Below are positions 9,101-18,940 of a stretch of DNA of 59,865 bases, piece after piece. Within the stretch, counting starts at the first letter, position 1, and each line of letters opens with the position of its first letter. The position numbers were made by a program, and so were the translations under genes. The stretch spans positions 1-59,865 of the forward strand of contig ML014228.1 in the NCBI GenBank assembly GCA_003615045.1. Direction: 5' to 3'. Under the pieces are notes generated by a model. The model was given only the letters and a program-made list of their open reading frames with translations. It ran no database searches and was not told the DNA's origin. The DNA comes from Caulochytrium protostelioides (taxonomy: Eukaryota > Chytridiomycota > Caulochytriomycetes > Caulochytriales > Caulochytriaceae).

Positions 9101-12100
9101 CGGCACCGTGAAGCGGAATCCGAGAACGTCGAGACCCTCGAGCGTCAGGGTGCCCGTTTTGTCAAAGCACATCATTTGGATCTTGCCCGCGATAATGACA
9201 CGTGGCGGGCTCGTGCAGAAGATGGCGTGCTTGCGAAGCCGCGCGATGGCGAAAGAGACGCCGATGCTCATCGTCGCGGGCAGTGCCGGCGGCACAACGA
9301 TCGTGATCAGGTCGGCGGCGCGCAGCAGAATCGTCGTCAGCGGTACGTGGAGACGGATAAAGTTGTAGAAGCTCGCCGCGAAGCCGATCAAGGCGATGAT
9401 AAACAGAACCCCGATAAAGCGGAAGCTGTCCTGGTAGAACTTGAACTTGTTGGGCTTCGGGAAGAGCATGGACCGGATCAGGCTGCCCTTCGTGGTGTTG
9501 AAGCCCGTGCGCATGCACATCCCTAGCGCGCCCATCGGCCGCGCCGTCGACAGCGCCTCAGCGGCCGCGGCGGGGGCCGCGGCGGGGACGGACGCAGGAA
9601 CGGAAGTAGCCTCGCCTGCTACGGGAGCCCCTGCGTCAGACGCCGTCGGGGGACGGGACTCCGTCGCCGTGGCCTCGTCCTGACTGCTGCCCGCCGGCGC
9701 CGCGGCCGCGGTCAGCAGGGGCGGCGTGGCACGGGACTCGCCATAGGTGCGGGGCTCGGCGGCCGGCAGCTCGAGCAAGGGCTGGGTCGTGCTCAGAGGC
9801 GACGGAACGGTGCTGGTCACCTCGCTTTGGAGGGCGCTGGCCGCAGCGCTCGCCGTGGTCCGGCCGAGCGCTGCAGCGCTCGCGTTGGCGCCGTCACCGC
9901 GGACGCGGATCATGCGCGTCCCGTTGAATAGGAAGAAGCGCGACAGGCGCGCGGAGCTCGCAGGCTCCTCCTCCTCGAAGTTCAGGGTGCGCAGCTCGAC
10001 GTCGTTCAGCGGCGTCCGCATGCATGGCACGGACTCGCCGGTCAGCATACTCTCGTTGACGATGCACTCGCCCGCGAGAAGAACGGCGTCGCAGGGCACT
10101 AGGTTAGAATGCGCGCTGCTGACCTCGAAGATGTCGCCCGGTACGACGTCTTCGCTGGCGACCGTCGTCCACGTGCCGTTGCGGCGCACGCGCACGGGGC
10201 ACGTGAAGTACGCCATCTTCTGGAGGCGGCGCATCGTATGCCGCGTCTCGAGCAAGGTCTGGATGGCCGAGACGGTCGAGATCACAAAGATGCACGCCGC
10301 GTAGTAGTAGTAGTCGTCCAAGCTCCACAGAATGATGGAAGCGACCTGGAACATGTAGAACGGATGGAGGACCTCGCCGGCGAGCAGGTCCATCGTCGAC
10401 TTGGTGCGCAGGGCCAGCGCGTTGGGGCCAAAGATCGCGCGGCGCTGCGCGACCTGGGCGTCCGTCAGCCCGCCCATGACGTGGGCCTTGCGGGTCCACG
10501 CCTCGTCGGCGAAGGAGTAGTTCGGCTCAAAGAGCGACGTGACCGGGTTGTAGATGAAGCGGATGTACCGGTAGTCAAACATGATCAGCTGCGTCATGGG
10601 CTGCTGCCGCGCAGACACGAGCGCGGGGCTCCGCGCTGCCCGCGCGCTGGCGCGGCGGTCGAGATCGGGGAACACGTCGGCCACGACACCGTCGAAGGGG
10701 ACTGTCACCGTCTGGATCAGCTCGACTTCGCCATACTGGTTCTCGACGCCCACCAGCGTCGCGTCGCGAATCAGGCACCGCTGTACGTTGAAGAAAGTGT
10801 AGATCGAGGAGATCCAGCGCGCCAGCAGATACACCAGCCCCCCCGACGCGATACACAGCAAGGCAAAGATAATGCGCTGCCACAGGTACGACTGGTAGCC
10901 CACGATCGTGACCGACAGATCGTCGTCCACATCATACTCTTGCTGCATGAGGCCCTCGTCGTCATCGTCGTCGTCGTCGTCGTCGTCGCCTTGGTCTTCG
11001 ACGCCCGCGCTGCTCAGGAACGCGCCGTCATCCTTGCTATCAACGCTGTGCGTCGCATCGCTCCGCGACGCGCGGCGACGGCGCCGACGCATCAGCGGGT
11101 CGTGCTCGCCGAGTTCGTCCGCGTCGCGGTCGTGGCGCTGCTGCGCGCGGACCCGGACGCGCTCACGCTGCCGCTCGCGCGCGCCTGTTGGTGCAATCTG
11201 GTTCGGGAACGTGCGGCGGATCCATCGCGACACCGGCCGCGGGAACCACGCCAGCAGGCCGGCCTGCCGCGTCGCCGTGAGCCGGCCGCGCGTCCGGCCC
11301 GTCCCGCCGCCGCGCGCCAGTAGCAGCGCGTCCTCGTCCGCTTCGTCATCGCCTTCGCTGTCGCTGTCGCTGTCGTCCTCATCGCTCTCGTCGTCGTCGT
11401 CATCGCTGTCGTCGTCGTCGTCGTCGTCGGGCGAGAGGCCTTCGCTGCGGCCTCCGATGCGGACGCGCGGATGCGTTCGCTCGCCAATGGCGTCGCCGGG
11501 CCCGAGGCTGCTGAGCGCCGTGCTGCGTCGGCTGCGACGCGAGGGGGCGCGCGCCGCGGCGCTCCCGTCGACGGGGTACGCCGCCACGTCGTGCGCATGG
11601 ATCTGGTAGGCGTCCGGCAGATCGGGGATGCGGTCGGGCGGCAGCACGGACGCCGACGCCGACGACGGGGGCGCGCCATCCCCGACCCCGGTCTTCTGGG
11701 CATCGGCATTCCCGTCGGCAGCGCCGTCACCGTGGGGCGGCTGCGGCCCGCCGACGCGGTCCTCCCAGCTGTTGTAGGACGAAGCGAGACTGCCTGCGTG
11801 CTGGTCGAGGACCGAGAGGTGCTGCGAGAGCTGGCTCGCATACGCGTGGCCCGAGGCCGCCGACTGCGGGATTGCGAGCGGCTGATCGGCAGCAGCCGTA
11901 GCGTCGACGTCGGCGCCGCTGCTGGGGGTGGTCGCAGCAGCGGCAGCGGCCGGGTCGTCCGAGGTCGCGAGCGACGTGCCTTTGCGGGAGGGGCCCGTGG
12001 CACGCCAGGAGCGCGCGGCGCGCGCCGCATCGCGGGGGATGCTCGTGTGCGTGGCGGCGCGATGCTGCTGCGTGAGCCGCGGCGGCGGCGGCGGCAGCGA

Positions 12101-13144
12101 AAGTCCCGCGAGCCCCGGGCCGCGGCCGACTGGCAACGATTTGCCGAGCCGGACAAGTCCGAGCCCCCGCGTATCGGACCGGCCCCCGGCGTCGTCATCG
12201 TCGTCGTCGCTGTCTTCCGAGAGCTCAAAATCAGCGATCCCGATGCCGTCTTCCATGCGCTCGCCGTAGACGGTGTCGAACTCGTCGAGGTCGTTGGTGC
12301 CGAAGGGTTTGTCCGAGGAGGACGTCGTGTCCGTCGAGGACGTGGCGCTGCCGCCGTCGATCGACGAGTCGGGGCCCGAGAAGGTCATCATGCGGTCGAC
12401 GACGAAGTCATCGTGGACGACATCGGGGATGCGCGGGTCGGATCGCGAACGCGCGCCGCGGCGGCCCGGCGGCTGCCGGCGCCCGAGACGGACGGCGGCA
12501 AGGGCGCCGCCGCCGCCGCTGCTGCTGCCACGGTCGCCCGCCGGCGAGACCGACGGACGCCGCGTCCGCCGCGGCGGGCTCGTGGCCATCGCGATCGCCG
12601 CGATCGCCGTCGCTTGGTCACGCGGTGGCGGGTGCTGCTGCGAGGAGCGCCGGCGCTGCGGCGGCACGATCGCCGCGCCGCGGTCGCCGCTCGCCACGGC
12701 CGCTTCGCGCGCGCTCCAGAGCTCGCCGATGCGCTGGCGTAGACTCGGCGAGACTAGCGCTTCCGTGTGCGCCGAGGGCCACGCGCGCTCGGCCGTGGCC
12801 GCGGTGACCGACGCTGTGGTCGCCTCCGACGGCGGCAGCCCCGTGCCGGCTGGACGGCCGCCGGCCGCCGTGGGCGGCGCGGGCGACGAGGCCGAGCGGA
12901 CGAGCGCCAGATGCCGGCCCGTGGGACCGGCGCTCGGGGGCTGCCTGGCGGCATCCGTGTCTGCAGCATCCGCATCAGCATGAGCATCAGCGTTCGCATC
13001 AGCGTGAGCAGCATCAGCAGCGGCGGCGCCGGCGCCGGCCGCGACACGCTGCGCGGCGGGGTGAGTGTCGGGGTTGAGACGGGAGCGAGTGCGGCTGGAC
13101 CCGGGCCCCGCGGCACGGCCTGCGGCGCTTTTGCGGGACGGCAT
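6146..13144 (-). CDS. P5B-type cation-transporting ATPase (ATP13A2/Ypk9-like)
   Basis: 2332 residues from ATG 13144 (MPSRKSAAG); the frame upstream of it has no ATG. P5B pumps sit in vacuole, lysosome or endosome membranes and export polyamines from the lumen. The first 740 residues are disordered, with long Asp/Glu/Ser runs. Membrane spans begin near 747, followed by the family-typical MFDYRYIRFIYN segment, the A-domain TGES (ESMLTGESVPC), the M4 motif VPPALPATMSIGVSFAI (PPALP marks P5B; P5A has PPELP), the phosphorylation site CFDKTGTLTLEG (Asp about 1328; codon 9161-9163), and the hinge FCGDGANDCGALKAADVG (about 1976), followed by the remaining spans. All key catalytic residues are present. 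It is unusually long (family about 1,150-1,500) because of the N-terminal tail and Ala/Thr-rich inserts in the cytoplasmic loops, e.g. around 1090-1210. No introns are needed over 7 kb. Confidence 0.93.
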   Translation of the reverse strand: MPSRKSAAGRAAGPGSSRTRSRLNPDTHPAAQRVAAGAGAAAADAAHADANADAHADADAADTDAARQPPSAGPTGRHLALVRSASSPAPPTAAGGRPAGTGLPPSEATTASVTAATAERAWPSAHTEALVSPSLRQRIGELWSAREAAVASGDRGAAIVPPQRRRSSQQHPPPRDQATAIAAIAMATSPPRRTRRPSVSPAGDRGSSSGGGGALAAVRLGRRQPPGRRGARSRSDPRIPDVVHDDFVVDRMMTFSGPDSSIDGGSATSSTDTTSSSDKPFGTNDLDEFDTVYGERMEDGIGIADFELSEDSDDDDDDAGGRSDTRGLGLVRLGKSLPVGRGPGLAGLSLPPPPPRLTQQHRAATHTSIPRDAARAARSWRATGPSRKGTSLATSDDPAAAAAATTPSSGADVDATAAADQPLAIPQSAASGHAYASQLSQHLSVLDQHAGSLASSYNSWEDRVGGPQPPHGDGAADGNADAQKTGVGDGAPPSSASASVLPPDRIPDLPDAYQIHAHDVAAYPVDGSAAARAPSRRSRRSTALSSLGPGDAIGERTHPRVRIGGRSEGLSPDDDDDDDSDDDDDESDEDDSDSDSEGDDEADEDALLLARGGGTGRTRGRLTATRQAGLLAWFPRPVSRWIRRTFPNQIAPTGARERQRERVRVRAQQRHDRDADELGEHDPLMRRRRRRASRSDATHSVDSKDDGAFLSSAGVEDQGDDDDDDDDDDEGLMQQEYDVDDDLSVTIVGYQSYLWQRIIFALLCIASGGLVYLLARWISSIYTFFNVQRCLIRDATLVGVENQYGEVELIQTVTVPFDGVVADVFPDLDRRASARAARSPALVSARQQPMTQLIMFDYRYIRFIYNPVTSLFEPNYSFADEAWTRKAHVMGGLTDAQVAQRRAIFGPNALALRTKSTMDLLAGEVLHPFYMFQVASIILWSLDDYYYYAACIFVISTVSAIQTLLETRHTMRRLQKMAYFTCPVRVRRNGTWTTVASEDVVPGDIFEVSSAHSNLVPCDAVLLAGECIVNESMLTGESVPCMRTPLNDVELRTLNFEEEEPASSARLSRFFLFNGTRMIRVRGDGANASAAALGRTTASAAASALQSEVTSTVPSPLSTTQPLLELPAAEPRTYGESRATPPLLTAAAAPAGSSQDEATATESRPPTASDAGAPVAGEATSVPASVPAAAPAAAAEALSTARPMGALGMCMRTGFNTTKGSLIRSMLFPKPNKFKFYQDSFRFIGVLFIIALIGFAASFYNFIRLHVPLTTILLRAADLITIVVPPALPATMSIGVSFAIARLRKHAIFCTSPPRVIIAGKIQMMCFDKTGTLTLEGLDVLGFRFTVPCVKPGATTAHPDHLKQLRFSELYQSMQAVLPSHGADAPRLASTDNAAASSSPGCHGPSWDSSSLPLSDTAGAIPIDGSADSVAAGLSQDAADDALMSRSPSSVFLTVVEPKYPSQEMDFPYPMIVCAMATCHSLSLVDDELIGDPLDLKMFEFTGWSIAADNAMTLATIRPRGHGKARDHIVASATPVAAAAAAATLADDAAAAAVGGARAKNRQVQMIVKPPTVHFSQLRPGLLPEAPKVELAVLRSFDFVSNLRRMSVIVRRVQKVGGVASDDTGEGYAMANRWFECFVKGAPEVMRQICSPASLPADYDAQLRAYAHHGYRIIACAWKRINMSTSKVYKLKRDAVENDCSFLGFIVFENKLKATTPAVVRSLRRAKIRQAMCTGDNVLTGLSVSRECGLVNPSSRIFVPRFLSPDDDWSSDAARAFEESPQSIMWEDVDGSGVRLDPLTLMPIPATAHQPRHEDSFQLQTSDFGHAHPSQNARDHSSDHVVDVDDSTGEEGHAIESGVHAPTTASTTTMVAAATPATATAMPATTVAGLAPAETSLASGLDPPLFAPGSTGQYELAVTGEVFQHYLDYASEQTLARLLVKAQIFARMSPDQKHFLVERLQGLGYTVGFCGDGANDCGALKAADVGISLSEAEASVAAPLTSHSTDLECVLTTIREGRAALVTSFSCFKYMALYSLIQFTSVSLLYSQVSNLGDFQFLYIDLAIIIPVAVFMGQAEAAQTVSLKGPTATLVSKKILTSLFGQIAIQAALQVALFRWTHQQPWYAPPATDIDEKGFRSYDNTVVFLLSAFQYLIVALVFNAGRPFRAPAWRNRPFILTLGALALFNIWLTLAPSPWIRDLLELMDLPPVARFVILAAAAVDLALTWGAEEVLLPSIARAWGRLMHAKARHHARAAAAAAAAAATAAAGSAPSGMTTAAQRRFGAQTQRWLAKGKFYKAVWAEMQLGVPLEASALRPAATSAGERSAFAAATAV

Positions 13145-13868
13145 GGTCGGTGCGCGCGCGATCGCGCGGGGCGGCAGCGGAACCGATGTGATGGAGGGGG
13201 AAATCGACCGCACGATGTCAGGAGGTCAGACAAGGGCGGTTGGAAGCAGCGGTGGAAGCAGCGGTGGCGACGGCTCGGATGTCCGACAGGGCAGGGCTCA
13301 CGAATGTCGCGGACCGCTTGACGACGAGCGATGCACGCGGCCGGTGGACGCCGCAGCCGGTATGATACGTGGCAGATGATCGGTGATACGTGGCGGGGGG
13401 AAAGGATTCGCGCGTGGGATCGCCGCTGAGACGAGGGTCTGCCCTTTCCATGCGCTCCCGATGTCTCCTGCTCATGCGGGGATCATGCCTGCCGCGCCGT
13501 CCCGAGGCCGCCGACGCGTCGGCCTCGACGCCGGCCGCATCTGTTCCCGCGCGATCGCGGATGGGTTGGCTTGTATACGCGTGATGTTACGTGATAGAGT
13601 GGTGGTTGTCTGTGGGTGTGTGGGTGATAGAGATACAGGCAGGGCGGTACACCCTATGAATCGGCGGCGGGAGCGGGCGGCGGCCGCCAGCACCGACGCG
13701 AGGCGGGACGGCGGTGGCGGGGTAACGGGGGCGGCGGCATGGGCGCGCAAGGACCCGCGGCAACGGCGGGGACGGCGGCCAAGCCTGCGGCGAGGGCGAC
13801 GGCGGCGGCGCCGTCCTCCCGGCGCACGAACGCCCCCGTCCCCCGACCCGCGCCGACTTCCGCGGGAT
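13145..13868. other. Intergenic: ATPase upstream region and CHMP1 3' flank
   Basis: About 720 bases. The ATPase promoter must lie here. No gene, tRNA or convincing TATA element seen. The upper half (13560-13640) is lower in GC than the surroundings. Confidence 0.5.
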
Positions 13869-14492
13869 TTACGTGTTGCGAAGTCGCGCGAGCCGCTCCG
13901 CAAGCTCGTCTTCCTTCTGGGCGGTGACTTTGGCAGCGCCCGCAGCGACGGCGGTGGAGCCGACGGCACCGGCGGCGACGCCCGGGAGGTCCATCTCGAG
14001 CGCGAGGCCGTTCTCCTCAGCGACTTGGCGCATGAGGTCATCGACCTGGTCCTGCGGCGTGGTCTGCGCCGTGGTCTGACCCATGGCGTTCTCCATGTAC
14101 TCGGTCTGGACGTCGAGGTCCTCGAACTGGTGCTCGAACTTGTCCATGATCATCGACATCTGCTCGAGGTTCATGGAATTCATCGCCTTCTCGAGGCTGG
14201 TGACGACGCCGGCCATACTTGTCGAGACTTTGCGCATCGCCATGGCGGTCTGGAGGCGCGACGAGACGGCGTCGATGCGGCTGGCGAGGCGTAGCAGGTT
14301 CAGGCCCTCGTTCTTCTTGCGGATCGCGTTGGCCGCATAGATCCGCGCGCCCTCCGTGTTGCCCTGCTGGATGGCCTTCTTGAGCCGCGCCTTCTCGGCC
14401 GTCTCGTCCTTCGCGGCCTTCTTTTGCTGCCGCTGCAGCTGCTTCGCCGTAAACTTCAGCTGGAACAGCTGCTTGTCCATGGCCGCCGACAT
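13869..14492 (-). CDS. DID2: ESCRT-III-associated protein CHMP1/Did2
   Basis: 207 residues from ATG 14492 (MSAAMDKQLFQLKFTAKQLQ), the usual family length (about 200). The basic N-terminal helix (QLFQLKFTAKQLQRQQKKA), a long helical hairpin with NAIRKKNEGLNLLRLASRID and MAMRKVSTSMAGVV, an acidic FEHQFEDLDVQTEYME segment, and a C-terminal MIM1 (DELAERLARLRNT) are all in family order. CHMP1/Did2 recruits Vps4, whose MIT domain binds the MIM1, and helps disassemble ESCRT-III on endosomes and at cytokinetic necks. The frame remains open upstream to 14717 and would add a 75-residue Leu-rich leader that mimics a signal peptide. That leader comes from CAGCGGCAG-type repeats and does not fit a cytosolic protein, so the internal start is preferred. 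Confidence 0.92.
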   Translation of the reverse strand: MSAAMDKQLFQLKFTAKQLQRQQKKAAKDETAEKARLKKAIQQGNTEGARIYAANAIRKKNEGLNLLRLASRIDAVSSRLQTAMAMRKVSTSMAGVVTSLEKAMNSMNLEQMSMIMDKFEHQFEDLDVQTEYMENAMGQTTAQTTPQDQVDDLMRQVAEENGLALEMDLPGVAAGAVGSTAVAAGAAKVTAQKEDELAERLARLRNT

Positions 14493-15054
14493 GGCCTGCG
14501 CGGCGTATGCGTGGCGGGCGGCGAGGAGGACGGCCACGAGGAGGACGGCCACGAGCGGCGCCAGCAGCAGCAGCGGCAGCGGCAGCGGCAGCAACAACGG
14601 CAGCAGCGCCGTCGGCGTGGACAGAATGGCGGATCGCGGTCGGGAGATCAGAAAAGTGAGAGATCCGGCCGAAGCAGCGGCGGCTGGAGGAGTGGGAGCG
14701 GAAGAGGAGATCGTCACGCGCGGGAGGAGGAAGCGGCGATATGACGGCGGTTTTTTCAGGTGACGCGTCGCTCAGGCGCCACAGCATGCGCGACATGCCC
14801 GTGACCATGGCGATGGCCACAGCCGTCGCTGATCCGTCGCCGTTGCCGTCGCCGTCACCGTCGTCGACACCGCGCCACGCTTGTATCACCTGGTCGGAGC
14901 CGCAGAACGCGGACGCCGCGCGTCGGCGGCATCGCCACGCTCGTGGCCCGCCAGCGGATCGGCTTCGATCGGAGCCGCGACGCCACAGCGCCCCGCGGGC
15001 CGTCCCACCGGGGCTGCGCCACGGCCGCCGCGGGGCTTTGCCCGCCGCCGCGGC
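14493..15054. other. Intergenic: CHMP1 upstream region
   Basis: About 560 bases between CHMP1 and the 3' end of the FAX-like gene, both on -. Contains a GGCAGC-type repeat (about 14555-14610) and a CCGTCGC repeat (about 14829-14866). No gene supported. Confidence 0.5.
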
Positions 15055-16869
15055 TTAACGCTTCTTGCGCTGTGAGCGGCGACGGCGGCCCGACCCCGCC
15101 GAGGAGTCGGACGCGCGCGAGGTCGCAGTTGACGACCGCAGGCGTGGCGACGACACGGCGTTCGAGACGAGCACGGCCTCGTCGTCGTCATCGTCAACCG
15201 TCTCGCTCGTGAGGGCGTCGTCGTCGTCATCGAGGCTCAACGCGTCGGCCGCGGCGGCCCGCGTCGTCGTCGGCGAGCGCGACGGCGAGCGCGAGGATGC
15301 CGCCGCCGCCGGCGACGCCGTCATCCAGGCCGGCGCCGCCGTCTGCTGGAAGGCCTCGGGGAAGTAGGCCGTCGCCATCGCTTGCACATACCGCACGAGC
15401 GCTGGGCACGCGTCGCGGACGTACGCCCCGAGGGGGTCGTCCTTCAGCACCGCCGCGTCGACGAGCAGGATCTGCGCGAGCACGGCAAACACGGCGCAGT
15501 CGGCGGTCGTGACGCCTGCCGCCGGGTCCATGCCGCCGCTGCCGCTGCCGCCGGCGATGGCGTCCGCGAGCGCGTGCAGGGCCCGCCGGCCGAGCCGCAG
15601 ATGGGAGGCGCGCGACCCGGTGCGGCGCACACGGCGCCGCACGAGCCACGGCGCTACGCGCGCCTTCACGACGGCCCACCAGGCCCACGGCGAGACGGCG
15701 CTCAGCCAGGCCGTCGCCGCCGCGGCGCGCGGGGTTTGCGTGACGGCGCGCCGCGCCGCGCCGCGGAAGTTCGGGCGCGGCACCCATCGGAAGTAGGCGG
15801 CGTGCGGCCATAGGGCGCGCTCGGCGAGGGCGCGGTACGCCACGGCGCGGCTGCGCTGCGCGGGCGTCAGCAGACGGTCCAGATCCGGCGGCGTCTCCGG
15901 CATCCAGCGGCCGAACGCGTCGAGAGCCGCGGCGTCCGTCGCCGCGGACGTGGTCGCGGGGTCCGTGGGCACCCCATCGCCAGCATCGCCAGCCGTGGCG
16001 TCCGCGATAGCGGCGACGCGCAGCGCCGCAAGGATGGCGTCGACGCCGCAGTACAGGTGGCCGTGGACGGCGGCGACGGGCACCGCTTCATCATCGAGCG
16101 CCATCGGCTCGTCGCGCCGGCCGCTACGCGCGCACCGCATGCAGCAGCCGGCATCCGCGCCGCCCGCGCCGTCCATCGCGCGCCACACATACGGGATGTT
16201 CGTCACCCGCAAGTACGTCTCGACCATGAGCGAGGCGGGCGACGCATTCGCGAAGGGCCCGCTCGTCTCGGGGCCGCCGCGGGCATACAGCACGACCGCT
16301 TCGGCAGCAGCGTCGGTCTGGGGGGCAAGCGGCCGCGCATGGTGGTGGTGGTGGCCGCCGCTGTCGGCCCTGGCGGCACGGGCGCGCCGACGGCGCGCCG
16401 GACGGCAGTGGTCGCACCGCGGCGGCGCCATCGCGGCTGCGGCCCACCGCACGACGAACGAGCCGAGCAGCAGCAGCAGGCTCGCGGCCATGACGGCGCT
16501 GACGTAGAACGGCGTGGACGACGTCGCGTATACGCCGGAGCGCTGCGCATGGAACACGCGGGTCCAGCCGCAGAGCCCCGTGGCGGCGCCGTCGGCGTCC
16601 GCGGCGCCGGGACACTGGGCCTCCACGTGCGACGCGAGCCACTGCCACGCCGGGACCGGGACCGGGCCCGGCGGCGCTGCGGCATCAAGGGCGGGCCGGA
16701 CGGCCGCCTGGGCGGCACCGCCGCTGCCGCGGCGGAAGGGACAGCGGGCGGCGGCGGGAGGCGCGCGCACTGGCGGGTGGTTCGGCGGCAAGATCGGCGG
16801 CGCCACGCCCGCAGGCGCCGCCGCGGCAGCGCGGTCGGCGGTGGCAGGTGCGGCAGGTGCAGCCTCCAT
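15055..16869 (-). CDS. FAX/metaxin-like GST-fold membrane protein
   Basis: 604 residues from ATG 16869. One membrane span at about 122-147 (FYVSAVMAASLLLLLGSFVV) is followed by a thioredoxin/GST-like N-half (about 190-235), in which PFANASPASLMVETYLRVTN and IPYVWR resemble the substrate-side strand-helix of the failed-axon-connections (FAX)/metaxin group. A C-terminal GST helical half follows: LTPAQRSRAVAYRALAERAL and AAYFRW (333-360), then RRALHALADAI, TTADCAVFAVLAQILL (about 448-463) and ACPALVRYVQAMATAYFPEAF (to about 503). Members are organelle-membrane or cytosolic proteins with a non-enzymatic GST fold; metaxin/Sam37 acts in mitochondrial outer-membrane import, FAX proteins are poorly known. 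The N-terminal Pro/Ala segment and the acidic then basic tail (DDDDD, RRRRSQRKKR) are low complexity. FAX-like is the better fit than Sam37; assignment by eye only. Confidence 0.7.
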   Translation of the reverse strand: MEAAPAAPATADRAAAAAPAGVAPPILPPNHPPVRAPPAAARCPFRRGSGGAAQAAVRPALDAAAPPGPVPVPAWQWLASHVEAQCPGAADADGAATGLCGWTRVFHAQRSGVYATSSTPFYVSAVMAASLLLLLGSFVVRWAAAAMAPPRCDHCRPARRRRARAARADSGGHHHHHARPLAPQTDAAAEAVVLYARGGPETSGPFANASPASLMVETYLRVTNIPYVWRAMDGAGGADAGCCMRCARSGRRDEPMALDDEAVPVAAVHGHLYCGVDAILAALRVAAIADATAGDAGDGVPTDPATTSAATDAAALDAFGRWMPETPPDLDRLLTPAQRSRAVAYRALAERALWPHAAYFRWVPRPNFRGAARRAVTQTPRAAAATAWLSAVSPWAWWAVVKARVAPWLVRRRVRRTGSRASHLRLGRRALHALADAIAGGSGSGGMDPAAGVTTADCAVFAVLAQILLVDAAVLKDDPLGAYVRDACPALVRYVQAMATAYFPEAFQQTAAPAWMTASPAAAASSRSPSRSPTTTRAAAADALSLDDDDDALTSETVDDDDDEAVLVSNAVSSPRLRSSTATSRASDSSAGSGRRRRSQRKKR

Positions 16870-17708
16870 CACGGCCGCGAGCGCTGTCTTGGCGGCGCGA
16901 GAAGACGACGTGTTGGATCACGAAGCGATGGGACAGGAAGGGCGTCGGCGTCGGCGTGACGCGGAAGGCGGCAGTTGAGGACGATCTGCAAGAGTAGCAA
17001 GCTCGGGTGGCGATGGTCCGTCGTTGCGGATGCTTCGCCACATGTGATGCTGTTGGCTCTGGTCGGCGGGTCTCCGAAACGTCTCATACGGCATCTCTGA
17101 CGCGCGATCCATGCGATGCGATGCGTTGCCATGTCGTCCTCGCTGACTGGCCTCGCGAACCGCGCGGGAGGTGGGGGCTTTTACATGAACGCCGGCGGCG
17201 GGGGTCCTCGGCCTCGTGGGCCGCCATGGGCGGCGTCCGTCACCACGAAGGCGCGGGGGGCGCCCTTTTCGCCCTCCATCAGGCATCGGACCCCCGGTAT
17301 ACACGCAACACCGCGTCCAGGGATCTTCCAGGATGCCGTGATGACCAACATCAGGCCACCCTTGACCACGATGTGCCGACGCTTGCTGGACCCATGCTTG
17401 CGCAGCTTGACATGGCCCGTGCGTCCAGCCTCAGGTAGAGCCCTTGTGCTGCGACCACGGCTGACAGGCGTCGCTGTGGTCGTGGTCGTGGTCGGGGTCG
17501 TCTACGCTACATGACTCGGCCATGGGTCACCTCTTGCTGTTGCGCTGTGGTTATTTTTGCAGCCAGCTCAGCACAGTCGCATCGCGATGGGATCGACCCG
17601 CGACTGGTCGCGACGCGATTCATCATCCATGAGGCTGAGGCTCGAGTGGGTATCGAGTACACAGCCGTGGCGTGAAGGAAGAAAACGAACAATTTCCTCG
17701 CCGCGGCA

Positions 17709-17732
17709 ATGGCGATGGCGATGGCGATGGCG
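17709..17732 (+). repeat. ATGGCG hexamer tandem repeat, 4 copies
   Basis: Four perfect copies followed by ATGATGATG, in the large gene-free region. Confidence 0.85.
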
Positions 17733-18870
17733 ATGATGATCTCTCTCAACCGCTGTGCGCGGGATGGGTCACAGCAGGAGCAATGAGTATGGACAGCGCG
17801 AAGCCGCCGCCCCTGGCCTGATCGCAGCCATCGCGCAGAGTGGACGCCGCGTGGGGGGGCAGCCGGGTTGACAGCGGCGCGCTTGCCGCCGCGATTCTGC
17901 GCATGCACAAGAAGACATGACATCGGCGCCGCGCGGCGAGTATACTTTGAGACATGTCAACTGCCTTCGCTTTGCTTCCCTTCCCCCTTCCCCTCCTTCC
18001 TCCGCTCGCCCTCTTCGCCTCGGACGGCCCACTCCTCGGGGCTGTTGTCTTGCGCGTCCGCAGCGGCTGACGGCACATGTCACGACAGGTCGTTTCTTCT
18101 TGGCAGCCGCTGATCGGAGCGCCTATCTGGCGCATCGGTGGCGCACCAACGGCGATGTCTCGGTAAAGCGGGGTTTGACAGACGCGCGCGGCCTTGCGTG
18201 GCGCTGCCGGCCGTCATGATACGGCGAGTCCTCAGCAGGACGTCCCTTCAGGCGACCCCGCCCTCGCGACGTCGATCTCGTGCCCTCCGTCGGCCTAAGG
18301 GTTCCTGCTGAGCGATGCTTGAAGCATGCAGCCCCATGTGCGGACTCCACTGCCGCGCGGCCTCTCGGCGCGACGGTGGAGAACTCCCCGAGCGGCAAAA
18401 GCGCCTTGCGATGCCCCAGGGCGATGGCATACATGCATGCCGTCCGCCCATGAAACGTCTGCGCCGTTTTTAATTCGGAAAAGGCCATCATGGCACATTG
18501 GTCCTGATTTCTCGTCCAGTACGTGTGCCGCGCATGCCCGGCTTCATCGGCACCATCCGTCTGGGCCAGCGAGCCCGCGCGTTATCTGAAAGGCGCGCCA
18601 TCCATCACCACGCCGACGTGTTTCTTGGTGCCGAGCTTCAGCCCTTGCGTTCTGCTGAGCTGTCCGCAGCTGGATGCAGCGTGGCTCTGTGCTGTTCCGC
18701 TTTTGCTCCGCTGAACGTCGCTTTGCTCCGCTGGACTCGTTGCGCTGTGCCTACAGCCGATGGTCACCGACGCGTGAGTTAGAAAGTCAGTTCGAAAGTG
18801 ACTGATTCGCGTCATCGCGCGTCATTCCCTTACCGCCGGCCGTCCGTGGCGTCATTGAAAACGGCCCCGC

Positions 18871-18940
18871 CGCCCGTCGCCCGTCGCCCGTCGCCCGTCT
18901 CCCGTCTCCCGTCTCCCGTCTCTCGCCTCTCGTCTCCCGC
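18871..18940 (+). repeat. 7-bp tandem array (CGCCCGT / CTCCCGT), about 10 copies
   Basis: Ten head-to-tail heptamers: four CGCCCGT, three CTCCCGT, then CTCTCGC, CTCTCGT, CTCCCGC. The ordered change of variant along the array suggests stepwise local duplication. It is a minisatellite; it does not resemble the common TTAGGG telomere repeat. Confidence 0.85.

Noticed and set aside
15055-16869. Sam37/Tom37 mitochondrial import subunit
   Set aside because: The GST halves fit, but the N-terminal span position and the VETYLRVTNIPY block are closer to FAX-like proteins; kept as FAX/metaxin-like.
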